The notes below the pieces were generated by a model. It was not told where the DNA came from. It saw nothing but the letters and a program-made list of their open reading frames with translations, and made no database searches. A program made the position numbers and the translations under genes. Below, piece by piece: positions 1 through 9,296 of a stretch of DNA of 64,000 bases. The stretch comes from Neorhizobium sp. UBA3556. Its GTDB lineage: Bacteria; Pseudomonadota; Alphaproteobacteria; Rhizobiales; Rhizobiaceae. The DNA lies in assembly GCA_002376235.1 (NCBI GenBank), contig DFNX01000004.1, forward strand, positions 124,001-188,000, read 5' to 3'. Position 1 is the stretch's first letter, and each line of letters starts with the position of its first letter.

Positions 1-296
1 ACGACGGGACGTCATCTCTCTCCAAGACAGGTTCCGTATCCGATGCCGTCAAACTACCGCATGCTTTCGCCGATGTCGTGCTTGACGGGCAGGTCCAGAC
101 GCAGGCCATTTTGCGAAAACTCGACGAACTGGGGCGCATTGCAGATCGGAACGGAATGGCGATCGGTGTTGCCGCAGCTTACGACGAAAGCATCGATGCT
201 GTAAGGCAGTGGAGCGAAGAAGCGACGCAGCGCGGTATCGAGATCGTAGGGGTTTCGGCGATCGTGCGCGATAAAGCGAACCCTGATGGAGAATGA
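1..296 (+). CDS. Divergent polysaccharide deacetylase family protein (C-terminal part)
   Basis: Only the last ~97 codons lie in the window; the reading frame is already open at base 3, so the start is upstream. The visible segment begins DGTSSLSKTG, continues LPHAFADVVLD, and later has a helix-rich stretch and a GMAIGVAAAYDESID strand. This resembles the C-terminal end of the divergent polysaccharide deacetylase (DUF610) family, secreted or membrane-linked proteins of uncertain substrate. The stop is 4 bases before the rppH start, so the two are probably co-transcribed, an order common in Rhizobiales. The family call rests on a short fragment. Confidence 0.7.
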   Translation, partial: DGTSSLSKTGSVSDAVKLPHAFADVVLDGQVQTQAILRKLDELGRIADRNGMAIGVAAAYDESIDAVRQWSEEATQRGIEIVGVSAIVRDKANPDGE

Positions 297-299
297 AGC

Positions 300-842
300 A
301 TGTCCAAAAAGGACGCGGCCAGGAAGAGTGGAGCGGTGAAGGCGGAAGACCTGCCGTATCGGCCTTGCGTGGGCATCATGGTGCTCAACCGTGACGGACT
401 GGTCTGGGCCGGCCGCAGGATCTCCGAGGGAAACAGCGAATATGATGGCTCGCCGCAGCTCTGGCAGATGCCGCAGGGCGGTATCGACAAGGGAGAAGAC
501 GCGCTTCCGGCCGCCTATCGCGAGCTTTACGAAGAAACGGGCATGAAGACGGTCACGCTGCTTGCCCAATCGAAGGACTGGATCAACTACGATCTGCCGG
601 CGCATCTGATCGGTATCGGGCTCAAGGGAAAATATCGCGGGCAGACACAGCGCTGGTTTGCCTTTCGCTTCGAGGGAGACGAAAGCGAGATCGCAATTAA
701 TCCGCCTCCGGGCGGTCACTCGCCAGAATTCGATGCCTGGGATTGGAAGCCGATGGCTGATCTACCCGGTCTGATCGTGCCCTTCAAACGTCAGGTCTAC
801 GATCAGGTGGTTGCTGAGTTTTCGCATCTGGCCGCAGTCTGA
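300..842 (+). CDS. rppH: RNA pyrophosphohydrolase RppH (Nudix)
   Basis: This 180-residue protein has a full Nudix box at about residues 60-82 (GGIDKGEDAL then REL-EE-G), and the RPCVGIMVLN and LWQMPQGG stretches typical of the RppH/IalA/NudH branch. The family removes pyrophosphate from the 5' triphosphate of mRNA and so triggers RNase E decay; the same branch hydrolyses diadenosine polyphosphates. It is cytosolic. Length matches the family. The ATG directly follows the stop of the deacetylase-like gene. A strong hairpin terminator follows the stop. Confidence 0.95.
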   Translation: MSKKDAARKSGAVKAEDLPYRPCVGIMVLNRDGLVWAGRRISEGNSEYDGSPQLWQMPQGGIDKGEDALPAAYRELYEETGMKTVTLLAQSKDWINYDLPAHLIGIGLKGKYRGQTQRWFAFRFEGDESEIAINPPPGGHSPEFDAWDWKPMADLPGLIVPFKRQVYDQVVAEFSHLAAV

Positions 843-870
843 GTTTCCGCGCTGCCCTGAACCGCAACTG

Positions 871-899
871 AAAGACCCGGCCCGAAAGCCGGGTCTTTG
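871..899. terminator. Bidirectional terminator between rppH and bfr
   Basis: An 11-base perfect inverted repeat, AAAGACCCGGC paired with GCCGGGTCTTT, with a 6-base loop sits between the convergent stops of rppH and bfr. A-rich and T-rich flanks on either side make it usable as an intrinsic terminator in both directions. Confidence 0.8.
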
Positions 900-904
900 C
901 TTAT

Positions 905-1390
905 TCACTCTGCAGCGTCGGCCGATTCCGCGTTGAGCTGGCCGTAACGTTCCTCACCGATCTTCGTCAGCAGGTCGAGCTGCGTTTCAAGGAAGTCGAT
1001 ATGGCCTTCCTCATCCATCAGCAGTTCCTCGAACAGCTTCATGGAAACGTAGTCGCCTGCCTCATGACAGAGATCACGGGAGGCTTTGTAGGCCGTGCGG
1101 GCGTCATATTCGCCGGCAAGATCCGCTTCCAATACTTCTTTGACATTCTGGCCGATACGCAGCGGCGCGACTGTCTGGAGATTGGGATGGCCCTCGAGGA
1201 AGATGATGCGGTCGATCAGACGATCGGCATGCTGCATTTCTTCGATGGATTCGGCACGCTCCTTCTTTGCGAGCTTGGTGAAACCCCAGTCGCTCAGAAG
1301 ACGATAGTGCAGCCAGTATTGATTAACGGCCCCAAGTTCGAGGAACAAAGCCTCGTTAAGCCGCTCGATGACCCTTTTGTCGCCTTTCAA
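905..1390 (-). CDS. bfr: Bacterioferritin
   Basis: Bacterioferritin stores iron as a 24-mer shell with haem at the dimer interface. I place the start at a TTG (1390) because AGGAG lies about 7 bases upstream and translation from there gives MKGDKRVIERLNEALF and 161 residues, the usual length; the upstream in-frame ATG would add a non-conserved tail. In this numbering Glu18, Glu51 and His54 (ferroxidase centre) and Met52 (haem ligand) are all in place. Its 5' end overlaps the end of bfd by about 35 bases, so the two are translationally close partners. Confidence 0.95.
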   Translation of the reverse strand: MKGDKRVIERLNEALFLELGAVNQYWLHYRLLSDWGFTKLAKKERAESIEEMQHADRLIDRIIFLEGHPNLQTVAPLRIGQNVKEVLEADLAGEYDARTAYKASRDLCHEAGDYVSMKLFEELLMDEEGHIDFLETQLDLLTKIGEERYGQLNAESADAAE

Positions 1391-1667
1391 TGTCCGCTCT
1401 CCTGTTTTCCTCATGGAACTGCTTCAAGCGAGACAAATATATAACGACTTCGTCCTCCGTCGAGTGACGCAGGGCATGATATTCTTCCGTCGTGCGGATA
1501 ATCAGATCAACCACATTGGGGAAACAGCCACAACAGCGGCCGCGTTTGCTCATGGCATGATAGACTTTCGCCGGAACGATTAGCTGCCAACAGTCTTCGT
1601 CAAGAAGCTGGACGATGACGTCCCTGATTTCCTTGTCCGTGATGTAGTTGCAGCTGCAGACGAGCAT
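1356..1667 (-). CDS. bfd: Bacterioferritin-associated ferredoxin Bfd
   Basis: A small [2Fe-2S] protein that passes electrons to Bfr so that stored ferric iron can be released. It begins MLVCSCNYITDKEIR with the CxC pair at residues 4 and 6, and the second pair lies in RCCGCFP (Cys45/46 and Cys48), as in the BFD-like [2Fe-2S] domain. The start chosen is the ATG of MLVCSC rather than the ATG six codons upstream because the family begins there. It is 103 residues, longer at the C terminus than the ~64-residue E. coli form, with a charged tail. It is upstream of and overlaps bfr. Confidence 0.9.
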   Translation of the reverse strand: MLVCSCNYITDKEIRDVIVQLLDEDCWQLIVPAKVYHAMSKRGRCCGCFPNVVDLIIRTTEEYHALRHSTEDEVVIYLSRLKQFHEENRRADIERRQKGHRAA

Positions 1668-1700
1668 TTCCGGTAGACCTGTCAAACATGACCAACGCTA

Positions 1701-1720
1701 TCTTCTTTTGTGAAAGAAGA
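1701..1720. promoter_or_regulatory. Perfect inverted repeat upstream of bfd
   Basis: An 8-base perfect palindrome, TCTTCTTT and AAAGAAGA separated by TGTG, lies 34 bases upstream of the bfd ATG. It sits in the short bfd leader or promoter region. It could be an operator for an iron-responsive repressor or an mRNA hairpin; it does not match a RirA or Irr consensus that I can confirm by eye. Confidence 0.35.
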
Positions 1721-1836
1721 CCCTACATGTCAAGAAAAATCCAATTCTGCTTAATCACGGATTGCTAACACGTCGCTCTCGGCAGAGCTTCAGTTCCAAG
1801 AGAAGGTATATGGCGGCTTTGTCGCCAGGAGCAGTC

Positions 1837-2109
1837 CTATCGTGATTTCGGGATGTCGTTTAGCGTACCAGGCTCTGCCGGTGGAGGCGGCCTGTTGATC
1901 ATTGCTGAAGCTTCCATCACAAGCGGCATCAGGCCATGGGCGCCTTCATCCAGGCTTTCAAACAGATGCTTGCGCATACGCGGTTCCCAGAACTTGTTGA
2001 TATGAATGGCGACGCCTTTCGCCCTGTCGGCTTCCGGCTGAGACATGAAGAATGTAGCGATCTGATTTGCCATTCTGATCAGCTTTTCCCGCCCCTGATC
2101 GTGCGACAT
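1837..2109 (-). CDS. fdsD: Formate dehydrogenase delta subunit FdsD
   Basis: A 90-residue protein with the family's MANQIATFF and HINKFWEPRMR stretches. FdsD is a small cytosolic partner of NAD-dependent formate dehydrogenase, needed for assembly or stability of the molybdenum complex. It lies 77 bases downstream of fdsA with its own good ribosome site (AAGGAG 8 bases before the ATG). In many relatives fdhD/fdsC lies between fdsA and fdsD; no such gene fits in this gap. Confidence 0.88.
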   Translation of the reverse strand: MSHDQGREKLIRMANQIATFFMSQPEADRAKGVAIHINKFWEPRMRKHLFESLDEGAHGLMPLVMEASAMINRPPPPAEPGTLNDIPKSR

Positions 2110-2186
2110 AGGTGGGCTCCTTTTGTGCTTGGAAGCGGAGGAATTTCAGAACACGGGATATGATCTGGCGAAGTTCCTGACCAGCT

Positions 2187-5066
2187 CTACTCCGCGGCCT
2201 CCATTTTCCCTACAATGCGACGTGAGCGGCGAGACAGATCATTGTAATCCTCCTGCCATTCGGTGGGACCATTTGACGGGGAAACCTGAACTGCCGTCAC
2301 CTTGTATTCCGGGCAGTTGGTCGCCCAGTCGGAAAAGTCGGTAGTGATGACATTGGCCTGCGTATCCGGGTGATGGAAAGTCGTGTAGACGACGCCCGGT
2401 GATACACGGTCGGTGATAAGAGCTCTCAGCGTCGTATCGCCAGAGCGGCTTGCAAGCTTGATCCAGTCTCCATCCTTGACGCCGCGTTGCTCGGCATCAT
2501 GCGGATGAATTTCCAGTCTGTCTTCCGAGTGCCAGGTGACGTTTTCGGTACGGCGCGTCTGCGCCCCGACATTGTATTGGCTGAGAATACGGCCGGTGGT
2601 GAGCAGAAGCGGAAAGCGCGGACCTGTACGCTCGTCGGTCGCGACATATTCCGTGCGGATGAACTTGCCCTTGCCACGCACGAAACCGTCGACATGCATG
2701 ATCGGCGATCCTTCCGGATGAGCTTCGTTGCAAGGCCACTGAACCGAGCCCATTTTTTCGAGATAGTCGTAGGATACCAGTGCGAAGCTCGGCGTCGCTG
2801 CGGCAATCTCATCCATGATTTCGGATGGATGTGCATAGTTCCAGCTGAGCCCCATCGCCTGCGCAAGCTTCTGCGTCACTTCCCAGTCGGCATAGCCATT
2901 CTTCGGTGACATCACCTTGCGCACCCGGTTGATGCGGCGTTCGGCGTTGGTGAAGGTCCCGTCCTTTTCCAGAAAGGTCGAGCCGGGCAGAAAGACATGG
3001 GCGTAGTTTGCCGTCTCGTTGAGGAAGAGATCATGCACGACGACGCATTCCATCGCAGCCAGACCGGTCGACACATGTTTGGTGTCCGGATCGGACTGGA
3101 GAATGTCCTCGCCCTGGATATAGATGCCCTTGAACGTGCCTTCGACGGCAGCATCCAGCATGTTGGGAATGCGCAGGCCCGGCTCGTTGTTAAGCGTCAC
3201 GTCCCAGAGCTTTTCGAATGTTTCACGCGTGGCGTCATCGGAAATGTGCCGGTAGCCGGGCAACTCGTGCGGGAACGATCCCATGTCACAGGAGCCCTGG
3301 ACATTATTTTGGCCGCGCAGCGGATTCACCCCGACGCCCGGCCGGCCGATATTGCCGGTCACCATGGCGAGGTTGGCGATCGCCATGACGGTCGTCGAAC
3401 CCTGACTGTGTTCGGTAACGCCGAGGCCGTAATAGATCGCGCCGTTGCCGCCGGTGGCAAACAGCCGGGCAGCACCGCGCAACAGATTAGCCGAAACGCC
3501 GGTAAAGCTTTGCGTTGCCTCCGGGCTATTGGCCTTCTCGGAGACGAAGCTGGCCCAGTCCTCGAATTCCGACCAGTCGCAGCGTTCGCGAATAAACGCC
3601 TCCGCAAACAGCCCTTCAGTGACTATTACATGCGCCAGTGCCGTCATGACGGCGACGTTGGTGCCGGGTTTCAAGGGCAGGTGATAGGCCGCTTCCACAT
3701 GCGGTGTCCGCACCAGATCGATGCGGCGCGGATCGATGACGATCAGTTTTGCTCCCTGCCGCAGTCGTTTTTTCAGGCGTGAGCCGAAGACCGGATGCCC
3801 ATCCGTGGGGTTGGCACCAATGACGATGACCACATCGGACTGCTCGATCGAATCGAAATTCTGTGTGCCGGCCGATGTGCCGAATGCCTGACCGAGGCCA
3901 TAACCCGTCGGCGAATGGCAGACGCGGGCGCAGGTATCGACATTGTTGTTGCCAAAACCGGCGCGCACCAGCTTCTGGACCAGAAAGGTTTCTTCGTTGG
4001 TGCAACGAGACGACGTGATGCCGCCGATGGCGTCGCGGCCATACTGGTACTGGATACGCCGGAACTCGGTGGCGACATGGGAAAACGCCTCTTGCCAGCT
4101 GACTTCCCGCCACGGATCCGAGATCTTTTCGCGGATCATCGGGCTGAGGATGCGGTCCTTGTGGCTGGCATAACCATAGGCGAAGCGGCCTTTGACGCAG
4201 GAATGGCCGCGATTGGCCTGTCCGTCCTTCCATGGCACCATGCGCACCAGTTCCTCACCACGCATCTCGGCCTTGAAAGAACAGCCGACGCCGCAATAGG
4301 CGCAGGTGGTAACGGCTGAATGTTCAGGCTGGCCGATGGCGATTACAGACTTCTCCGTCAGTGTCGCGGTGGGGCAGGCCTGCACGCAAGCGCCGCAGGA
4401 TACGCATTCGGATTCCATGAACTGCTCGTGTGCGCCGGGCGAGACGCGGCTTTCGAAACCACGCCCTTCGATCGTCAGCGCGAAAGTGCCCTGCACTTCC
4501 TCGCATGCGCGCACACAGCGTGAACAGACGATGCATTTGGATGGATCATAGGTGAAATAGGGATTTGATTCGTCTTTCGGCATCCATCTGGCGTTTATCT
4601 CGCCATCGTTACGGCCACGGACGTGGTTATCGCCTTCATAGCCGTAGCGCACGTCACGCAGACCGACTGCGCCTGCCATGTCCTGCAATTCGCAGTCGCC
4701 ATTGGCGGCGCAGGTCAGGCAGTCGAGCGGGTGATCGGAGATATAAAGCTCCATTACACCGCGCCGAATATCCTTTAGCCGATTGGTCTGAGTATGGACG
4801 ACCATATTTGGCGCAACCGGTGTGGTGCATGAGGAAGGCGTGCCATTGCGGCCCTCGACCTCCACGAGACAGAGCCGGCAGGAACCGAAAGCATCGACCA
4901 TGTCGGTGGCACAGAGTTTTGGAATCTGGATGCCTGCCTCCATCGATGCGCGCATGATCGATGTACCTTCGGGAACTGTCACCGAGCGACCATCGACCGT
5001 CAGGGTCACCTGGTTTTCGGAGCGGGATGCTGGTGTGCCGTAGTCGATTTCGTGGATGAGGGACAT
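2187..5066 (-). CDS. fdsA: NAD-dependent formate dehydrogenase alpha (catalytic molybdenum) subunit
   Basis: FdsA oxidises formate to CO2 at a bis-molybdopterin guanine dinucleotide centre and passes electrons through iron-sulfur clusters to FdsB and NAD+. Clusters visible in order over 959 residues: [2Fe-2S] (Cys52, 63, 66, 80); His112-Cys116-Cys119-Cys125; two 4Fe-4S sets of ferredoxin type (Cys178/181/184/188 and Cys221/224/227/231); then Cys255/258/262 plus Cys290 opening the catalytic domain. The molybdenum ligand is Cys383 in ARVCHSPTG, with the adjacent His384, so this is the cysteine rather than selenocysteine form. It starts 4 bases after fdsB ends. Confidence 0.97.
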   Translation of the reverse strand: MSLIHEIDYGTPASRSENQVTLTVDGRSVTVPEGTSIMRASMEAGIQIPKLCATDMVDAFGSCRLCLVEVEGRNGTPSSCTTPVAPNMVVHTQTNRLKDIRRGVMELYISDHPLDCLTCAANGDCELQDMAGAVGLRDVRYGYEGDNHVRGRNDGEINARWMPKDESNPYFTYDPSKCIVCSRCVRACEEVQGTFALTIEGRGFESRVSPGAHEQFMESECVSCGACVQACPTATLTEKSVIAIGQPEHSAVTTCAYCGVGCSFKAEMRGEELVRMVPWKDGQANRGHSCVKGRFAYGYASHKDRILSPMIREKISDPWREVSWQEAFSHVATEFRRIQYQYGRDAIGGITSSRCTNEETFLVQKLVRAGFGNNNVDTCARVCHSPTGYGLGQAFGTSAGTQNFDSIEQSDVVIVIGANPTDGHPVFGSRLKKRLRQGAKLIVIDPRRIDLVRTPHVEAAYHLPLKPGTNVAVMTALAHVIVTEGLFAEAFIRERCDWSEFEDWASFVSEKANSPEATQSFTGVSANLLRGAARLFATGGNGAIYYGLGVTEHSQGSTTVMAIANLAMVTGNIGRPGVGVNPLRGQNNVQGSCDMGSFPHELPGYRHISDDATRETFEKLWDVTLNNEPGLRIPNMLDAAVEGTFKGIYIQGEDILQSDPDTKHVSTGLAAMECVVVHDLFLNETANYAHVFLPGSTFLEKDGTFTNAERRINRVRKVMSPKNGYADWEVTQKLAQAMGLSWNYAHPSEIMDEIAAATPSFALVSYDYLEKMGSVQWPCNEAHPEGSPIMHVDGFVRGKGKFIRTEYVATDERTGPRFPLLLTTGRILSQYNVGAQTRRTENVTWHSEDRLEIHPHDAEQRGVKDGDWIKLASRSGDTTLRALITDRVSPGVVYTTFHHPDTQANVITTDFSDWATNCPEYKVTAVQVSPSNGPTEWQEDYNDLSRRSRRIVGKMEAAE

Positions 5067-5070
5067 GGTT

Positions 5071-6627
5071 TTACTCCGCCGCTTCGATGAGGGGTGAGGG
5101 AGCGAAATCTTCCGGAAAATGCTTCAGAGCGCTCATCACCGGATAGGGCGTGAAGCCGCCAAGTGCGCAAAGCGAGCCGAACTTCATCGTGTTGCAGAGA
5201 TCGACAAGAAGCGCCTTGTTCTTTTCCGGTTCAATGCCTCGGGCGATCCTGTCTACTGTTTCGACACCGCGGGTCGAGCCGATGCGGCATGGCGTACACT
5301 TGCCACAGCTTTCGAGTGCGCAGAATTCCATCGCGAAACGCGCTTGTTTCAAAAGGTTGGCAGTGTCGTCGAAAACGGTAATGCCGGCATGGCCGATCAA
5401 ACCGTCTTTGGCGGCAAAGGCCTCATAGTCGAATGGCGTGTCGAACAGCGCGCGGGGAAAATAGGCACCGAGCGGACCACCGACCTGTACGGCTTTGACC
5501 GGCCGCCCGGTCGCCGTACCGCCACCGATCTGATCGACGATCTCGCCGAGCGATAAGCCGAAGGCGGTTTCGAACAGGCCGCCATATTTGACATTGCCGG
5601 CAATCTGGATCGGGATCGTACCGCGCGAGCGGCCCATTCCGAAATCTTTGTAGAATGAGGCGCCTCTGTCCATGATGACAGGAATGGAGGCAAGCGAGAT
5701 AACATTGTTGACGACGGTCGGGCGACCGAGGAACCCCTGCAGCGCCGGCAAAGGCGGCTTGGCGCGAACAACGCCACGTTTGCCTTCGAGCGAGTTGAGC
5801 AGCGAGGTTTCTTCGCCGCAGACATAAGCGCCTGCACCAGACCGTACCTCCATGTCGAAGGCATGTGTCGAACCGAGCACCGATGTCCCGAGAATACCGG
5901 CCTTGCGGGCAATCCGGATTGCCTCGCTCATCGTTGCGATCGCATGCGGATATTCGGATCGCGTATAGATGTATCCCTTGGTCGCGCCTGTTGCTATCCC
6001 TGCGATCGTCATACCCTCGATCAGCACGAAGGGATCGCCCTCCATGATCATCCGGTCGGCAAACGTGGCGCTGTCGCCCTCATCCGCATTGCAGACGATG
6101 TATTTTTGGTCTGCTGCCGCCTCCATGACCGTCTTCCACTTGATGCCGGTGGGGAAGCCGGCACCGCCGCGCCCTCGTAGTCCGCTGTCGGTGACCTGCG
6201 CAACGATCTCCGCCGATGGCAGCGCTATGGCCTTTTCCAGACCTTTCAGCCCCTGATAATGACGATAGTCATCGAGAGAGAGCGGATCGGTGACACCGCA
6301 GCGGGAGAAGGTGAGACGGGTCTGCTGACGAAGGAAAGGAATTTCCTTCGTCAGCCCAAGACAGAGCGAGTGAGCCATGCCTGATAAGAAACCTGAATCG
6401 AACAGGCTTGGCACATCCTTGGGCGTGACCGGTCCATAAGCCACGCGACCATGATCTGTGCGGACTTCCACCAGCGGTTCGAGCCAGAACATGCCGCGGG
6501 AACCATTGCGTACAATCCTGGCATCGAGGCCACGGGCGGCCATTTCTACGGCGATGGCCGTCGCAACCTTCTCGGCCCCCAGCGCCAGGGACGCGGCATC
6601 ACGTGGAACGAAAATCGTCACTGTCAT
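5071..6627 (-). CDS. fdsB: NAD-dependent formate dehydrogenase beta (NADH/FMN) subunit
   Basis: A 518-residue NuoF-like flavoprotein that takes electrons from FdsA and FdsG and reduces NAD+. It has an N-terminal thioredoxin-like region, the GRGGAGFPTG nucleotide/FMN-binding loop, NADEGDSATF, GAYVCGEET, and near the C terminus the ESCGKCTPCRIG cysteines that bind a [4Fe-4S] cluster. The start codon overlaps the fdsG stop by 4 bases (ATGA), so the two are translationally coupled. Soluble cytosolic complex. Confidence 0.96.
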   Translation of the reverse strand: MTVTIFVPRDAASLALGAEKVATAIAVEMAARGLDARIVRNGSRGMFWLEPLVEVRTDHGRVAYGPVTPKDVPSLFDSGFLSGMAHSLCLGLTKEIPFLRQQTRLTFSRCGVTDPLSLDDYRHYQGLKGLEKAIALPSAEIVAQVTDSGLRGRGGAGFPTGIKWKTVMEAAADQKYIVCNADEGDSATFADRMIMEGDPFVLIEGMTIAGIATGATKGYIYTRSEYPHAIATMSEAIRIARKAGILGTSVLGSTHAFDMEVRSGAGAYVCGEETSLLNSLEGKRGVVRAKPPLPALQGFLGRPTVVNNVISLASIPVIMDRGASFYKDFGMGRSRGTIPIQIAGNVKYGGLFETAFGLSLGEIVDQIGGGTATGRPVKAVQVGGPLGAYFPRALFDTPFDYEAFAAKDGLIGHAGITVFDDTANLLKQARFAMEFCALESCGKCTPCRIGSTRGVETVDRIARGIEPEKNKALLVDLCNTMKFGSLCALGGFTPYPVMSALKHFPEDFAPSPLIEAAE

Positions 6628-7103
6628 CGACTTAACCTCTCAAAAATGTCTGAGAGACAGTGTTCATCGACCCGGCCATAGACCTCGCCATCCAGCATGG
6701 CGGCGGGCGCACAGGCGCAAAGGCCAAGACAGTAGACAGGCTCCAGTGTCACCGAGTCATCCGGTGTCGTCTGGTGGAAATCGACCCCGAGCAACCGGCG
6801 AGCTTTATCCGCGAGATCATCACCGCCCATCGACTGGCAGGCTTCGGCGCGACAGATTTTCAGAACATGCCTGCCTCCCTGGTGATCGCGAAAATCGGGA
6901 TAGAAAGTGATGACGCCATGGACTTCCGCGCGGGAAAGGTTGAGTTCATCGGCGATTATTTGCTTGGCAATGTCCGGGACATAACCGAACTCCGCTTGAA
7001 GCGCGTGCAGGATGGGCAACATAGGCCCTTCGATATGCTTTTGGTCGTGGACGATATCACGAGACCGCCGGGTGATCTCATCAGCGGTAATCCGTATTGT
7101 CAT
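6624..7103 (-). CDS. fdsG: NAD-dependent formate dehydrogenase gamma subunit
   Basis: A 159-residue NuoE-like [2Fe-2S] protein with CRAEACQSMGG and a later CLGLCACAPA providing the four cluster cysteines. It is the first gene of the fdsG-fdsB-fdsA-fdsD operon. The 577 bases upstream lack another gene, so the operon promoter must lie there, back to back with the peptide transporter on the other strand. No LysR-type regulator gene, which often sits beside fds operons, is present. Confidence 0.95.
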   Translation of the reverse strand: MTIRITADEITRRSRDIVHDQKHIEGPMLPILHALQAEFGYVPDIAKQIIADELNLSRAEVHGVITFYPDFRDHQGGRHVLKICRAEACQSMGGDDLADKARRLLGVDFHQTTPDDSVTLEPVYCLGLCACAPAAMLDGEVYGRVDEHCLSDIFERLSR

Positions 7104-7680
7104 TGTCTGGCCTCCCGACAGATGCCGCAGAACCGCCCTCCTCAGCCATTCTGAGCATCGAATTCACCCCAGGATGAGGACATCTGAAGCGATGTGGGAA
7201 AATGTCGCAATGCAAGGGGGGCCCGTCAATAAACGAGATCGGTTACGCGATAGCGAAAACCTATTGAAGCGCCCTTGCGGGGGCAGTGCTTGTGGATGAG
7301 AGTTTTGTCTTCTGATGAAGTTTAATGCAACTTATAGGTTGTCTTTTGTGGGCTGCGGGCTTTGCCGGAAATCGCTATCTCCTGCACTCGTAAGCAATAA
7401 AATTACGCCAGCACGCTTAAGGCGAGGGGATAGGGGTCTTTGACGTTCCCTGATTGTATGGAAGATGTCTTTAGGTGCTGCGGCCGACCGTATGTGTGGC
7501 TAAAAGTCAGTGACTGGTTTTTGTCAATACTGCAGTTTCCTCATGCAACCCTGGCGTTTTCTTGAAGCTGCGAAGCTATCTGTTTTGAACGGATTGCCAT
7601 GAGAAATTCCTTGCAGTTCATGACTTTCTATCATTCATTCCTGCAACTGATCCAGAATAAACTGGGAAAGGATAACGATC
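7104..7680. other. Divergent intergenic region between fdsG and the peptide-binding protein gene
   Basis: This 577-base gap must hold the promoters of the fds operon (leftward) and of the peptide importer (rightward). I see no convincing open frame with a ribosome site, no tRNA and no strong terminator. The base composition is more AT-rich from about 7300 to 7680 than the flanking genes. The length is large for two simple promoters, so a small RNA or distal operators cannot be excluded. Confidence 0.5.
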
Positions 7681-9279
7681 ATGTCTTCTCGCCTACTCAA
7701 ACTTTCTGCTGCTGCGCTGTTGGGCTCGGTGCTCTTTGCATCCGCGCCTGCTTTCGCTGAGGCAGTCCTCCATCGTGGCAATGCCGGAGAGCCGCAGACG
7801 CTCGACCAGGCGCAGACTTCGATCAATATCGAAGCCTTCATCCTCAAGGATCTCTACGAAGGCCTGACGATTTACGACGCTGCCGGCAAGATTATCCCGG
7901 GCGCTGCCGAGAGCTGGACGCTGTCCGACGATGGTGTAACCTACACGTTTAAGCTGCGTGAAAATGCAAAATGGTCAGACGGCACGCCCGTTACTGCGCA
8001 GGACTTCGAGTTTTCCTTCAAGCGCGTAGAAGATCCGAAGACGGCAGCGAAATACGCCAATATTCTCTACCCGATCAAGAATGCCGAAGCGATCAACAAC
8101 GGCAAGGCCGAGATCGCAACGCTCGGCGTCAAGGCCGTAGACGAGAAGACGTTCCAGATCACGCTCGAGCGCCCGACCCCCTTCTTCCTTGAGCTTCTCG
8201 CGCACCAGACCGCCCTGCCTGTGTCAAAGGCAAGTGTCGAAAAGAACGGCGCCGATTTCGTCAAGCCGGGTACGATGGTCTCCAATGGCGCCTTCAAGCT
8301 GGTCAGCCACGTGCCGAACGACAGCCTTGTCGTCGAAAAGAACGAGCATCACTGGGACGCCGCCAATACCAAGCTGGACAAGGTGATCTTCTACCCGATC
8401 GATGACCAGGCAGCTTCCGTGCGCCGTTTCGAAGCCAAGGAAATGGACCTTGTCTTCAATTTCTCGGCGGACCAGATCGAACGCCTGCGCGGCAGCTATA
8501 AGGATCAGGTCCACGTTTCGCCGACGCTCGCCACCTACTACTATGTTTTCGACGGCAGCCAGGCGCCCTATGACGACGTCCGCGTGCGTAACGCACTGTC
8601 CATGGCTGTCGACCGCGACTTCCTTGCCAAGGAAATCTACAGCGGCTCGCAGATCCCGGCCTATTCGCTCGTTCCTCCGGGCATGGCCACCTATGGCGAA
8701 CCGTCCAAAGCAAGCTTCGCGGAAATGTCGCAGCTTGACCGCGAGGACAAAGCGCTCGAACTGATGAAGGAAGCCGGTTACGGTGAAGGCGGTAAGCCGC
8801 TCGAAATCGAGATCCGCTATAACACCAATCCGAATCACGAGCGTGTTGCCACCGCCGTTGCCGACATGTGGAAGAACACCTTCAATGCCAAGGTGACGAT
8901 GACCAATCTCGATGTGTCCTCGCACTACGCCTACCTGCAGGAAGGCGGCAAGTTCAACGTTGCCCGCGCCGGTTGGGTTGCCGACTATGCGGATGCCGAA
9001 AACTTCCTGGCGCTCAACCTGTCGACCAACAAGACCTTCAACTACGGCAAGTACAACAATCCCGAGTTCGACGCCCTGATGAAGAAGTCCTACGAGGAAG
9101 AAAACCCGGAGGCCCGCTCCAAGCTGTTGCATGAAGCCGAAGCGCTTCTGTCGCGCGATCAGCCGGTTGCGCCGCTGCTCACCCAGGCTGATCTGTGGCT
9201 CGTTTCCAACCGGGTTTCCGGCTGGGAAGACAATGCCGCCAACGAGCACCTGAGCCGCTTCCTCAGCGTTTCCGAATAA
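7681..9279 (+). CDS. Oligopeptide ABC transporter, periplasmic substrate-binding protein
   Basis: This 532-residue SBP_bac_5 family protein begins with a clear Sec signal peptide (MSSRLLKLSAAALLGSVLFA, cleaved near AFAEA) and then HRGNAGEPQTLD, the typical opening of OppA/DppA-type proteins. Later stretches such as KWSDGTPVTAQDF and VRNALSMAVDRDF are also characteristic. It delivers peptides in the periplasm to the permeases encoded next. A terminator-like hairpin follows the gene, which fits higher expression of the binding protein than of the membrane parts. Exact peptide specificity cannot be read from the sequence. Confidence 0.93.
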   Translation: MSSRLLKLSAAALLGSVLFASAPAFAEAVLHRGNAGEPQTLDQAQTSINIEAFILKDLYEGLTIYDAAGKIIPGAAESWTLSDDGVTYTFKLRENAKWSDGTPVTAQDFEFSFKRVEDPKTAAKYANILYPIKNAEAINNGKAEIATLGVKAVDEKTFQITLERPTPFFLELLAHQTALPVSKASVEKNGADFVKPGTMVSNGAFKLVSHVPNDSLVVEKNEHHWDAANTKLDKVIFYPIDDQAASVRRFEAKEMDLVFNFSADQIERLRGSYKDQVHVSPTLATYYYVFDGSQAPYDDVRVRNALSMAVDRDFLAKEIYSGSQIPAYSLVPPGMATYGEPSKASFAEMSQLDREDKALELMKEAGYGEGGKPLEIEIRYNTNPNHERVATAVADMWKNTFNAKVTMTNLDVSSHYAYLQEGGKFNVARAGWVADYADAENFLALNLSTNKTFNYGKYNNPEFDALMKKSYEEENPEARSKLLHEAEALLSRDQPVAPLLTQADLWLVSNRVSGWEDNAANEHLSRFLSVSE

Positions 9280-9296
9280 CCATCCGACCATCCGAG

